Shown piece after piece: positions 55,065 through 64,000 of a stretch of DNA of 64,000 bases. Numbering within the stretch: position 1 is the stretch's first letter; each line of letters opens with the position of its first letter. Origin of the DNA: Salvia splendens (lineage: Eukaryota > Streptophyta > Magnoliopsida > Lamiales > Lamiaceae); NCBI RefSeq assembly GCF_004379255.2, contig NC_056049.1:14430063-14494062 (forward strand). Direction: 5' to 3'. The notes under the pieces are model-generated. The model was not told where the DNA came from and did not search any database. It worked only from the letters and a program-made list of their open reading frames with translations. The position numbers and the translations under genes are program-made.

Positions 55065-55081
55065 CCTCCCTCAAAGGGAGG
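55065..55081 (-). other. N-family 5' UTR hairpin
   Basis: CCTCCC-TTTGA-GGGAGG, 27 nt upstream of the ORF ATG. The same hairpin, with small length changes, lies at about 4789, 14739, 15608 and 23441, always just upstream of the ORF of an N copy. Confidence 0.7.
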
Positions 55082-55157
55082 GAGGAAGAGTGGACGAAAT
55101 CTAGAGAGAAGGAGGAGCTTCTCTCTCTAAACTTTTCCGGCTCGAAGGCTTGGCTAT

Positions 55158-58100
55158 AATGTACATCTGAACTTGCCACACCACATTGTACGGTTTGAAT
55201 TGGACTTGCTCATGCCGGCTTCTGTTTCGCTCCGCCCAAAGGAACCACAGGATGAGGTATGGCGTTATTCGGCAAAGGTGTTTCGGGTCTTGTTGTTGCA
55301 TCCGATGCGACCAGGTCTCAAGCCGATCCGGTATGGTGTCGTTAATCCGTAGGGGAGGTTCCGATCCCCCGAACCACCCGTCGAATTCCCGCCACACACT
55401 AGTTGCTCCCCGACCTTGGATGAAGAGGTGCTGAAGGGATTCAGTGCTCGGATTCCTTGGGCAGCATTGGCATTTTGTGGCCAAGTCGATCTTCCTCCAT
55501 TGGAGTTTAGAATCAACCGGGATTCGATTCGACAGAAGGCGCCAGTTGAAGATTGCAATAGAGTTGGTTAGGCCAGCTCTCCAAATGTCTTCGAGCCCTT
55601 GTATCCTCGGTCTATGTGTGCGGATAGTGTCCCATGTTGTTGCTAGCGTAAATTCTCCGAGGCTAGAAAGGGACCACCTCGGCGTGTCTGGCTCCCCTGC
55701 AATGACCGGGGTGTCGAGGATCTGAGAAATAACCTGTTGTGGTAGCCCGGCCTGGTCATGGAGTTGTTGGAGCTTGGCTTCATTCCACTCGCCATCCCTG
55801 AGGAATTCTTCGACCCGGGAAGTGTGGTTGCCTCTATCATCAAAAGTAAGGGACTGAAGAGTGGAATCACCCACCCAAATGTCATCCCAAAAGTAGATTT
55901 CCCCTTTACCCACCACCCATCGAATGTGAGGATTCGCCTGATGTCTTGTGCGCATGAGTCTTTTCCAAGTTGGGCTGTTATGCCCGGAGGGGTTGGCCGC
56001 AAGGGGGGAGACCTTCTTGCAATATTTTATCATCATATATCTAGCCCAGATTGAGCTTTGCTCTCGGAATCTCCACCATAACTTAATGCTAAAGGCTCGG
56101 AGTACTTCTTTGGTTTTTCGAACTCTAAGCCCTCCTTCGGACGTCGGGAGGCAGATCTGATCCCAACCGATCCAGTGTGTTTTTTTCCTCTCACTTGTCG
56201 ATCCCCAGAAGAACCGAGCCATCTGCTGATCCAATTGTTTGAGCGCCCCGGAGGTTAACTCGATGGCTTGGAAGATGTGGAGTGGCACCGCTTCGAGCGT
56301 ACTCTTGATGAGGGTGAGTTTCCCTCCAAACGAGAGGTGGCGGTGAGCCCACCCTGTGACCCTCGCGGCAAACTTTTCCCGAAGGAACGTAAACATGTTT
56401 GTACGCTTTACACCTCGATAAATAGGGACACCAAGATAAAGGAAAGGGAAGGTACCTCGAGTGAATCCCCCTTCGGCCTGGATTAGGCCGGCACACCTCT
56501 CATGTTTTTCGGCAATGTAGAAGTTACTCTTTGCAAGATTGATCTGCTGTCCGGAGATTACCGCGTATTCATCAAGACAAGCTCTGAGCTGCCTCAGAGG
56601 GACTTCTGCCGCTTGGGTGAAGATTACAATATCGTCGGCATAGGCGAGGTGACTAATCTCCATGCATCCCCGAGAGGCTTTAAAGATCATCTCCTTCTTT
56701 CCCAGAATGAGTTTATCCAGAGACCTTGAGAGGTAATCCGCAACAATCACAAATAAGGAGGGTGAAATTGGGTCACCTTGTCTAAGGCCGCGAGATGACT
56801 TGAAGAACCCGGAAGGAACTCCATTAATTAAGCTCGAAAACCAGCATGAGCCCACACACCTCTCAATCATGGAGATCCATCTGGCGGGGAAGCCCATTCG
56901 GTCCATGACCTTGATCAATAGGGGCCACTGGACTCTGTCGTAAGCTTTAGCCATATCAATCTTGACCGCAACATTGGGGGCCGGCGCGCTCCTCGGAAGT
57001 TCATGGAACATCTCTTGCGCCAAGAGGACGTTATCATTAAGCAGTCGGCCTTTCATAAACCCACTCTAATTTGGCGCAATAACCTGAGGGAGGAGGGGAG
57101 ATAATCAACATGTGAGGATTTTGGTGATGATCTTGTTTGAAACATTGCACAAGCTAATGGGGCGATAATCACTTCATGAGTCTGGGCCAAGCTTCTTCGG
57201 AAAATGAGTACGATGCTCGTGGCCGTGATGCTTCGGGGTAGGTAGGCTCCCTCGAAAAATTGCTGGATAGCGGCCACAACATCAATACCGACCGTATCCT
57301 AGCAAGATTGATAGAAGGTGGCTGTGAAACCATCCGGTCCAGGGGCGCTATCTCCGGAGATGTCAAATACGGCTTTTTTTACTTCCTCTGCGCTTGGTGG
57401 ATTCGGTAGGGCTTCCACTTCAGGAGAAGGTGAGAGGCGCTGAATCAAGCCCAAATCTGGCTCCAGGAGAGAGAGGGGTCCCGGGGCAAGGAGGTTTTGG
57501 AAGAAATCCATGGCAGAGTTCCTGATCTCCAATTCCTCCGTGAGTTCTCTCCCCCCCACATTGATCTTGTGGATGCGCATCCTTAATCTCTTTTGTTTGG
57601 CCCAGCTTTGATAAAATTTGGTGTTCTTGTCGCCCTCCGCAAGCCATCTAAGGGTCGCCTTTTGCCTTGTTATCCGGGGAAGGCCTCTCCTCAAATTCTG
57701 CTTGGGCCATCGCGATTTTTTCCTCCATTTCCCTAAGGTTGTCATGAATGTTCCCGAAGACAGCCTTATTCCACTCCTTAAGGGTTTTCTTAACTCGGCC
57801 AAGCTTAATCTGAAGATTGAGAAGTCCTCCAGCCCCGGTCGGTTGGCTCCAGTCACCCCGAACCAAATCAGCAAAACCATCGTGCCTAACCCACATATTT
57901 TGAAAACGGAACGGCCTGCCCTCAGTGTGGGTACGTGGGGTTCTGCACCGGACCAACACGGGGCCATGGTCCGATGAAACCCGAGGTAAGTTTGTTACTC
58001 TAGTCGCTTCAAAGCATTGTGCCCAAGGTTCAATCACTAACACTCTATCGAGCCTCTCGAAAAGGCCATTCTTGGCCCATGTAAATTCTGAGCCATCGAA

Positions 58101-58619
58101 CCCCGGATCAAGAACTCTGCAATCTTCAATAGCCTCCGCAAAGTCCACCATTTCAGCTTGTCGGTTAGTGTCACTACCAACTCTATCGCCCGTCGAAAGA
58201 ATGGTGTTGAAGTCTCCCCCAATGATCCAAGGCGAGCCTTCAGTAGCCAATGCAATTTCCCTCATTTTGTCCCACAAATGGATCCTTTCGCCCCTTGTGC
58301 ATTTAGCATAAACCGCTGAAATACCAATGTGTCCCACAAGGTGAGGGGACTCGACCCGGCCACGAAGAACTTGATCCGTGTCGCATTCAGCACAGAATCT
58401 TGTGCCTTCTTCAGCAAACACCCATATCTTTCCATTCAGATTTGATCCTTGGAAGACGAGCCCCAAGGTCTTGGAGAACTTCTCCGGGTCGGGAGCCGTT
58501 AGTGGTTCCATTAATGCAAGAAAATTAATATTATGAGACTTAATTAATCTTTTTAGAATGTTTTGGGTGGGCACATTCGCAATCCCCCTAACGTTCCAAA
58601 ACATGAGATTGAAAGACAT
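55158..58619 (-). pseudogene. LINE L10 ORF2 (endonuclease, RT, zf-RVT)
   Basis: Start MSFNLMFWNVRGIAN at 58617-58619. The endonuclease is complete (LALMEPL, YAKCTRGERIHLW, GDFNTIL, RLDRVLV, SDHGPVL). A 65-bp deletion near 57665 shifts the frame, further indels follow, and CAG or CAA became TAG in the RT block APN(stop)SGF at about 57067. From 57056 one frame runs through KIDMAKAYDRVQW, GLRQGDPISPSLF, catalytic YADD (56631-56642), PIYRGVKRTNMF, zf-RVT NRIPVDSKLQWRKI and CQCCPRNPSTES, up to VWQVQMYI, where N8 is inserted. The C-terminus is at 52595-52785. Confidence 0.88.
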
Positions 58620-58621
58620 AG

Positions 58622-59090
58622 TTAACAGTGGAGGTTCGTACCCGGCGGGTGTGAAGGCCCTCCTTGGAATTTGGTAAGTTGATGGTCTTGCGGAGGGTAG
58701 CATGTATCACCCTTCGTGATTGACATGGTGGTATCCTCGGCATTTTTGCTCGGCGTCCGCTCCACCTCAATGGTATCGCAATCCTCGAACTCATCCCCAT
58801 CAACCTCCGACAAATTTGGGGGTCTAGGGGCGTTTCCAACATCGACACCGTTGGGGGGATTGTATGCTTCCCACACACCCATGTCCTCAAGCTCATTTTC
58901 CACAAAGTTTTCCCGAGCCATGAGGGAGTAGTACCGATTGGTGCTCATGTGGTTTTCCACCGTTTGTGACTCAGCCCGTTCGAGATTAAAAGGGAGGAAA
59001 GAGCCTTTCGATTTCTCTCGAGTACCCGATGTCGAGGGCGCACGGTACCTTCCCTTATTCGCTCCCTTCGGTGAGCCTCCTCGGCCGCCT
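58622..59090 (-). pseudogene. LINE L10 ORF1 C-terminal part
   Basis: Reads GGRGGSPKGANKGRYRAPS, then ENHMSTNRYYSLMARENFVE and the acidic tail to TAA 58622-58624, followed by two bases and the ORF2 ATG. The DUF4283 and knuckle are missing beyond 59090, where L12 starts. Nearly identical to 1649-2055. Confidence 0.83.
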
Positions 59091-59120
59091 ACCCGACAGG
59101 GAGACATGAACACACCGATT

Positions 59121-59150
59121 CTAGAGAGAGATGCTCTCCCTTCTCTCTAG
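59121..59150 (+). other. 5'-terminal hairpin of LINE L12
   Basis: CTAGAGAGA (59121-59129) and its exact complement TCTCTCTAG (59142-59150) around a 12-nt loop. Confidence 0.75.
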
Positions 59151-59344
59151 CAATTCCCCCTTTTGAACGATAATCCACCTTTCGACCACCCCCCCACGCC
59201 GACCTTCCTTCCATCTCCGACCACCACCCTTGTTCGTCCAAGGCCACAACCACAACCCCGGCTCGCTCCACCAGTCTCGAGCCACACCTCACCAACCCCC
59301 GCTCAACTCCCCGGTGCGGCTGGTGTCTTGACTCTCCTTCAGCC

Positions 59345-62001
59345 ATGCCGGAACACCCGCCGGATCCTCCACCGGGGTCCGAGGAACCCCGCACCATCTC
59401 GGATCAGCAAATGGTCCTCCGGGCGGCCGAGGACCCTCCCTTGGTCCAACAAATGATGTTCACGTCGGAAGAGGCTTCCTCCACAAGCCTTCCCTCCAAG
59501 AAAATGGCGAGGAAATCCTTGAAAACAAACGTGAAAGAGAGGAAAAGTACCCCGGCCCCTTCCACCAAAGGCGATGGTCGGAAAAGGTTTGTACTCTCAC
59601 CTATGCCGGAAGACAAGCAACTCCGGAAGAAGATTGATTTCGGTGAAGAAGATAGCCCCACCATCGGGTCTCCAAATGAAGTGGGGAACTCCTCCCCTAA
59701 GGGCACCATGAATTCCAACACTAATGAAGAAGGCCTCTTGGAGGATGGGTATTCCACCGATGACGGAACAGCCACGGCGGCCGCGGCGGCGCCGGATTCC
59801 GACCAGCAAACGGCCGGCGACGGGGTGTGCATTGGTAAAGATAGGGCCAACCAACCACTAGGTCCAAGATGCATGAGAGATAGTCCAAAGGAGGTACAAT
59901 TGTCCTTGGTGGATGTGAAAGTCAAATTACCCGAAATGGAGCCAACAACAAACCTACTTTCCGAAAGTTGTTTGGTGGCTTGCCGAACCGAGCCATCACG
60001 TGAACTACTAGCCGTTGAAGCCCATGTGCAGCCAAAGAAAGATTCCATCATGCAACTAGCAAACCTTGACATGCCGGAGATGCTAGACGCCATGATGGTG
60101 CAGCCCCTCCTCGGAGACAAGTGGCCGGCGGACCTTGTTGAAAGGGCCGGACCGGACCTCGCCCTCCCATGGTCCTCTGAACCAAACCCCGAACCACCCC
60201 TGGTTGCAAATGGCCCATCACTTGAGGATTTCCCCCCCCTTGAACGAGGCCGGTTTCGCAAAATCCGAGATGCCTTTGAGAGCGGTCGGCTACGCCCGAG
60301 CCAATCCCCACAACCGGACGCCACACCACTACGAGCCACGACTGGGCCCTCGGCCCCCGACAAGGCTGCTGAGCCAACCGAGAACAAGACCTCGGATGCG
60401 GACGGGAGGTCGGCCAATGATGACACGACGATGGCCGACGTGTGCGTGCACCGTGGACCACAAGCCTTGGCTGGATCAGAGCCACTAGGCAACGCGTGGG
60501 CGGCGCGACACAAGGCCTCATTGAGTAACTCCCGACCCGAAGGAAATGATGAAGGCGCGCGGAACACAAGCGCTCCCAAGAGCATGGCGGATATGGTTCG
60601 GATGTCGCGGAACACCGAAGGGCCGAAAGTGTTCGAGCCGGATAACATTCCAAATATAGGCTTTGCGACCACTTCCAATGGCATTCCGGCAATCTACTTC
60701 TCCGGAGCGGAAGTTCAAAAGCTGGCCTCGAGTATTGGGCACGCCATTGTGGGTAAGTTCTCCCACTCTATACCCACTTCATACCAAATACAAAAGGCCC
60801 TAGATAATATCAAATTTAATAGAGGATTTACATGGAAGTATATTAATGCTAAGCATATATTTGTTCAATTCGAGGATATGGCGGATTATGCCCGTTTGCT
60901 AAGTGGACCGAAAGGGACACCGGTGTGGTTTATTGATCGGCACCCCATGAGGGTTTTCAAGTGGTCCCCAGATTTTGATGTGTATTGTGAATCCCCGATC
61001 GCGGCAGTTTGGTGTAACATCATTGGCCTCCCAATCCACCTCTTTGATCACGCCGCCCTCTTTGCAATCGGTAAATTGCTTGGAAACCCGATACAAGTGG
61101 ATCGCGCTACGGCCAACAAGTCGAGACTCTCGTTTGCTCGCATTTTCATTGAAATTGACATTACGACGCCACCTCCCGAGGAGTTCATTCTAGATATTTG
61201 TGGCCGTGAGACGGTGCTAAAAGTGAAATGGGACAAGATCCTGGCATATTGCATGGAATGTAGGCATGTTGGACATAAACGTGAGGTGTGTTATGCGGCG
61301 GGTAACGTTGAACGCCCCCCGAAGAGGAACTACAATAATGTAACACCGAGACAACCACACCATGAGAGTCAAGGGGGAAGGGACAAAACGGAACAACCAA
61401 AGGAAATGGCTAGCTCTATAGAATGGAAACATCAAAAGAAAAACAAAGGGCCGAAGGGGCTGCCAAAAGCCGGATCCTCGGCCATTGGTCCCGAGCCGAG
61501 GGAGTGGTCAGGCCCGGACATCATGGGCGAAATGCATGGTAATTCTGACGCGGCTCCGGTGGCAAGTGTCCATGAAAGGGCGAGAGCTCCTATGGCCGAG
61601 ATACCTTCGACAAAACCGTCGGAGTGGTGGCTAGTTCTACCCATCATGGAGGTGAATCCCATGGGGCTACGAATGGGTACACGTCCTCCCGACGAGGAGC
61701 GTTTTCTAGTTGGAGAGGGGGAACACGGGGAGCGGCACAGGGCCGAGGGTCCCAAGCAGCCCGAAATGTTCTAAGCTCCAACCAATACTTTTCCCTCATG
61801 GAGAAGGAAGATTTCCTAGAAGATGATGATGATGTGGAGGGGGATGGAGATAAAGAGGGGAGCCCCCGAACCATCCTTTATGCCGGTGGGGAAGATCCCA
61901 TGATCATGCATGAGGAGGGATACATTGGAGAGGAACGGCTTCAAATGGTGGAATATCAGGGGGACCTCGCACGGTCACCGGGTAAGACTCTTCCCCATTA
62001 A
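59345..62001 (+). pseudogene. LINE L12 ORF1 (DUF4283, CCHC), one frameshift
   Basis: Start MPEHPPDPPPGSEEPRTISD. The frame is open for 809 codons to 61774: basic RKSTPAPSTKGDGRKRFVL, EDKQLRKKIDFG, PSLEDFPPLERGRFRKI, DUF4283 (IGHAIVGKFSHSIPTS, YINAKHIFVQF, VFKWSPDFDVY, SRLSFARIFIEI) and knuckle CMECRHVGHKREVC. A 1-nt indel near 61620 shifts the conserved tail (SSNQYFSLMEKEDFLEDDDD to TAA 61999-62001) into another frame. It is more diverged from L2 and L3 than they are from each other. Confidence 0.87.
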
Positions 62002-62003
62002 TC

Positions 62004-63238
62004 ATGTCTGTCAACTTTTTGTTTTGGAACGTTAGGGGAGTTGCTAACGCGCCTACCCAAAATGTTCTTAAAAGACTAATTAAGACTCATAATATTCATT
62101 TTCTTGCAATAATGGAGCCGCTCACAAGCCCCAACGCGGAGAAGTTCTCAAAGGCTTTGGGGCTGGTTTTCCAAGGATCGAATAGAAATGGGAAGATTTG
62201 GGTGTTTGTTGAGGAAGGGGCCAACTTCCTAGTCGAGAGAGACACGGATCAGGCCCTATCCGGCCGCTTTGGATCCCCCCGCCTAGCTAGTCACTTGTGT
62301 GTCTCGGCGGTGTATGCAAAATGTACAAGAACCGAACGGATTCATTTATGGGATGAATTGAGGGAGTGCTCCATACTTTGGGAGGGCTCACCATGGTTGA
62401 TCGGAGGGGACTTCAACACCATTCTCCATCCACGAGACAGAGTAGGGAGTGAAACAAACCGCCAAGCTGAAATGGTGGACTTTGCGGAGGTTATTGAGGA
62501 TTGCAGGATACTAGACCCGGGCTATGATGGGTCGGAGTTCACATGGGCCAAGAATGGTCTCTTCGAAAGATTGGATAGAATTCTTGTGAATGAACGTTGG
62601 GCACAAATTTTGGTAACTACCCGGGTGACGAACCTGCCCCGGATTGCCTCGGACCATGGGCCTGTGTTGGTAAGATGCAAAGGGACAGATCATAACAGCG
62701 GGGGTAGGCCGTTCAGGTTCCAAAACATGTGGGTTAGACACGAGGGATTCAAGGATCTCGTTCGGGGAGATTGGATGCAACCGACGGAATCCGGAGGCCT
62801 ACTCAATTTCCAAATCAAACTTGCACGGCTTAAGAGAACTCTAAAGGTATGGAACAAGGAGACCTTTGGGAACATCCATCTAAACCTCAGGGACATGGAA
62901 GTGAAAATCGCAACGGCCCAAAGCAATTTCGAGGAAAGGCCAACCCCGGAGAATAGGACAGAGATCAATAGATGCATCGCCGAGTACATTCGACTGCTCA
63001 AAATGGAGGAGGACTTCTGGCGCCAAAAGGCTACTCTAAGATGGCTAGGGGAGGGCGACAAGAACACGAAATTCTACCAAAGTTGGGTGAAACAAAAGAG
63101 GATCCGCACGCGCATCCACAAGATCAATGTGGGTGGCCGGGAGATCTCGGACGAAATGGAGATTAGAAGTTCGGCAGTGGAGTTCTTCCAAGATCTACTG
63201 GCCCCGGGGCCTATCATTATGTTCGAGCCAGACCTTGA
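62004..63238 (+). pseudogene. LINE L12 ORF2 endonuclease part, interrupted
   Basis: Start MSVNFLFWNVRGVANAPTQ, two bases after the ORF1 stop. The AP endonuclease motifs AIMEPL, YAKCTRTERIHLW, GDFNTIL, RLDRILV and SDHGPVL are all present, and the linker MEEDFWRQKATLRWLGEGDK follows. The frame is open for 410 codons until IIMFEPDLD, where it meets the T-run at 63239. The visible part carries no stop or indel. Confidence 0.88.
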
Positions 63239-64000
63239 TTTTTTTTTTGTTGGGAACGTTCTCTCAATGGGACGTTAAGGAAGTGTATGTTAAAAACAAA
63301 ATAAGTATTTGACTTATACATGAAAATCCAAATCATGTGGATTAGTTGAACATCAACATTGAAACCCTATCACCTCTCTCTCTTAGTTTTTAGGAGAGCC
63401 AGATTCTCAAGCAGAGCATTCTTCCAGTATGAGTGGGGCAATTCCTATCCTCTCAACCTTGTGTTCCGATATGAGGAGTTGTCACGTAGTGAAGCATCGT
63501 GGGGCTTGTATTCCATCACGTAGCTGTGGGGAAGCTTTAGATGCCGCTTGATCGAGTCCCTCAGAGCCATCACAGCCTGATGGTCAGATGCATTGCGGTT
63601 CCAAACGCTCAATATATCCTCATTAAAACGGATACTCAGTACTGCACCACAAATATTATCGCCATAATCAAGTTGATCTCCTACCAACGCTAGAACCAGG
63701 TCCTCCCAGAAACGGCCTGACACAGCCTTTTTAAGTCGGATAATCCATTTCCCACCATTGCGGTTAGCAAAATCCTCCCATAGCGGACGGATACCGTCCT
63801 TGAATAGATGCAAATCTGTTGGGCTTGGCAAAGTTGAAGGGCGGGATAGGTGACAGTAGCATACCCAAAAGGCTTCAACCGTACTGAAATCCACTATCTT
63901 CTTAATATTATCCTCATATGATGTTTGAGTTCTGACTCCAGGAGTTCGACAAGTGTACCAAAATACAAATTTGTTTCTGAGGGGATACAGACCGGCCTTG
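63239..64000 (-). mobile_element. Processed (polyadenylated) retrocopy of a host mRNA in LINE L12
   Basis: On the minus strand a coding sequence is followed by about 195 nt of 3' UTR and ten A residues (T-run 63239-63248), then directly by LINE ORF2 codons. The absence of introns and the tail at the insertion point are the marks of a LINE-made cDNA copy. The 5' end and the matching TSD lie off the right edge. Confidence 0.85.
63445..64000 (-). CDS. nCBP: eIF4E-like cap-binding protein nCBP (4EHP class), intronless partial ORF
   Basis: 184 codons are open from the window edge to TAG 63445-63447; the family is about 220 aa, so about 35 N-terminal residues lie outside. Recognised segments: YPLRNKFVFWYTCRTPG, VDFSTVEAFWVCYCHL, SPTDLHLFKDGIRPLWED, NRNGGKWIIRLKK, RFWEDLVLALVGDQL, AVLSIRFNEDILSVWNRNA and LPHSYVMEYKPHDASLRDN. 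The W residues of PLWED and SVWNR are the cap-stacking positions. nCBP binds the mRNA cap as an atypical eIF4E. Oddity: the last residues read NTRLRG where I recall NTWLRG in plant nCBP. No stop or frameshift is visible, so it is a young retrocopy or a retrogene. Whether it is expressed is unknown. Confidence 0.82.
   Translation of the reverse strand, partial: KAGLYPLRNKFVFWYTCRTPGVRTQTSYEDNIKKIVDFSTVEAFWVCYCHLSRPSTLPSPTDLHLFKDGIRPLWEDFANRNGGKWIIRLKKAVSGRFWEDLVLALVGDQLDYGDNICGAVLSIRFNEDILSVWNRNASDHQAVMALRDSIKRHLKLPHSYVMEYKPHDASLRDNSSYRNTRLRG

Larger units (their letters stand above)
52786..55157 (-). mobile_element. ORF1-only LINE copy N8 with clean TSD
   Basis: A 17-bp TSD AATGTACATCTGAACTT (52769-52785 and 55158-55174) brackets a poly(A), the 3' hairpin CAC-CCTC-GTG (52806-52815), the 3' UTR, the ORF and the 5' UTR, with a 5' hairpin at 55101-55130 and 27 nt of leader. 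It interrupts L10 ORF2. The clean structure proves that the N family moves by target-primed reverse transcription. Confidence 0.93.
50940..59090 (-). mobile_element. LINE L10, interrupted by L11 and N8
   Basis: Minus-strand LINE: 3' T-run at 50940-50947, 3' hairpin CACC-ATAAA-GGTG (50955-50967), a 3' UTR interrupted by L11, ORF2 interrupted by N8, and the ORF1 C-terminal half. The 5' part is missing at 59090, where plus-strand LINE L12 begins. It inserted into, or was joined to, the N7'' remnant on the left. Confidence 0.85.
59094..63238 (+). mobile_element. LINE L12 (plus strand), continues beyond the window
   Basis: 5' leader of about 27 nt, a perfect 5' hairpin (59121-59150), ORF1 and the ORF2 endonuclease. 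At 63238 the nCBP retrocopy poly(A) interrupts ORF2; the RT part is expected to the right of the window. Confidence 0.85.

Noticed and set aside
59404..60684. 426-codon minus-strand ORF opposite L12 ORF1
   Set aside because: Antisense to a well-supported ORF1; the composition follows from the GC-rich coding strand.
63239..63444. 3' truncation of LINE L12 by its own poly(A)
   Set aside because: The homopolymer is T on the LINE strand; it is the A-tail of the minus-strand nCBP copy.
1..64000. tRNA, rRNA or other structured RNA genes
   Set aside because: None recognised by eye on either strand; a covariance-model scan was not possible here, so weak or degenerate ones could be missed.

Overview
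This window is plant nuclear DNA, probably heterochromatic, built almost entirely of retroelements nested in one another. The evidence for a plant is the LINE architecture (ORF1 with a DUF4283 domain and a CCHC knuckle; ORF2 with an AP endonuclease, RT, zf-RVT and in several copies an RNase H domain), an Athila-like Ty3/gypsy element, and a copy of the plant cap-binding protein nCBP. I could not place the species; it looks like a eudicot. I saw no RNA gene and no intact resident host gene.

Two LINE-type families dominate. 'L' elements are ordinary two-ORF LINEs of about 7.3 kb. Two full-length copies are bounded by target-site duplications (TSDs): L2 (+, 30597-37962) and L3 (-, 40178-47507). 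L10 (-, 50940-59090) and L12 (+, 59094 to beyond the right edge) are large interrupted copies, and A1, L5-L9 and L11 are fragments. 'N' elements (N1-N8, about 2.3-2.6 kb) encode only an ORF1-like protein (DUF4283 plus CCHC knuckle, about 650-760 aa) with no endonuclease or RT. They nevertheless carry the same 5'-terminal hairpin, the same 3'-terminal hairpin plus poly(A), and 15-20 bp TSDs. They look like a plant counterpart of the mammalian 'half-L1' (HAL1) elements, mobilised in trans by the L family. N3 (12166-14811) has an intact 756-codon ORF.

Layout: 1-2562 LINE A1 (-); 2563-4856 N1 (-); 4857-6205 a stack of three LINE 5' ends (L5, L6, L7); 6206-9984 LINE L8 ORF2 (-) interrupted by an AT-rich LTR-like insert; 10005-15670 element N2 (-) inside the L8 endonuclease, itself split by N3; 15723-17640 a short LINE 3' end (+) and an ORF1 5' half L9 (-); 17646-21508 N5, an endonuclease fragment and N6 (+), the last carrying a hAT-type MITE; 21509-26816 two overlapping gypsy fragments separated by an N 5' end and an unassigned leader; 26817-50939 a tandem duplication; 50940-59090 LINE L10 with a truncated LINE (L11) and N8 inserted in it; 59094-63238 LINE L12 (+); 63239-64000 an intronless, polyadenylated retrocopy of nCBP mRNA (-) inserted in L12 ORF2.

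The tandem duplication consists of units of about 5 kb (N7-L5-L6-L7-LTR-like-L8) joined head to tail at the same microhomology junction (39390-39392 and 50019-50021). A dispersed, less deleted relative lies at about 2577-8013. LINE L2 interrupts only the first unit and L3 only the second, and the matching empty sites survive in the sister copies. The relative order of events can therefore be read from the sequence.
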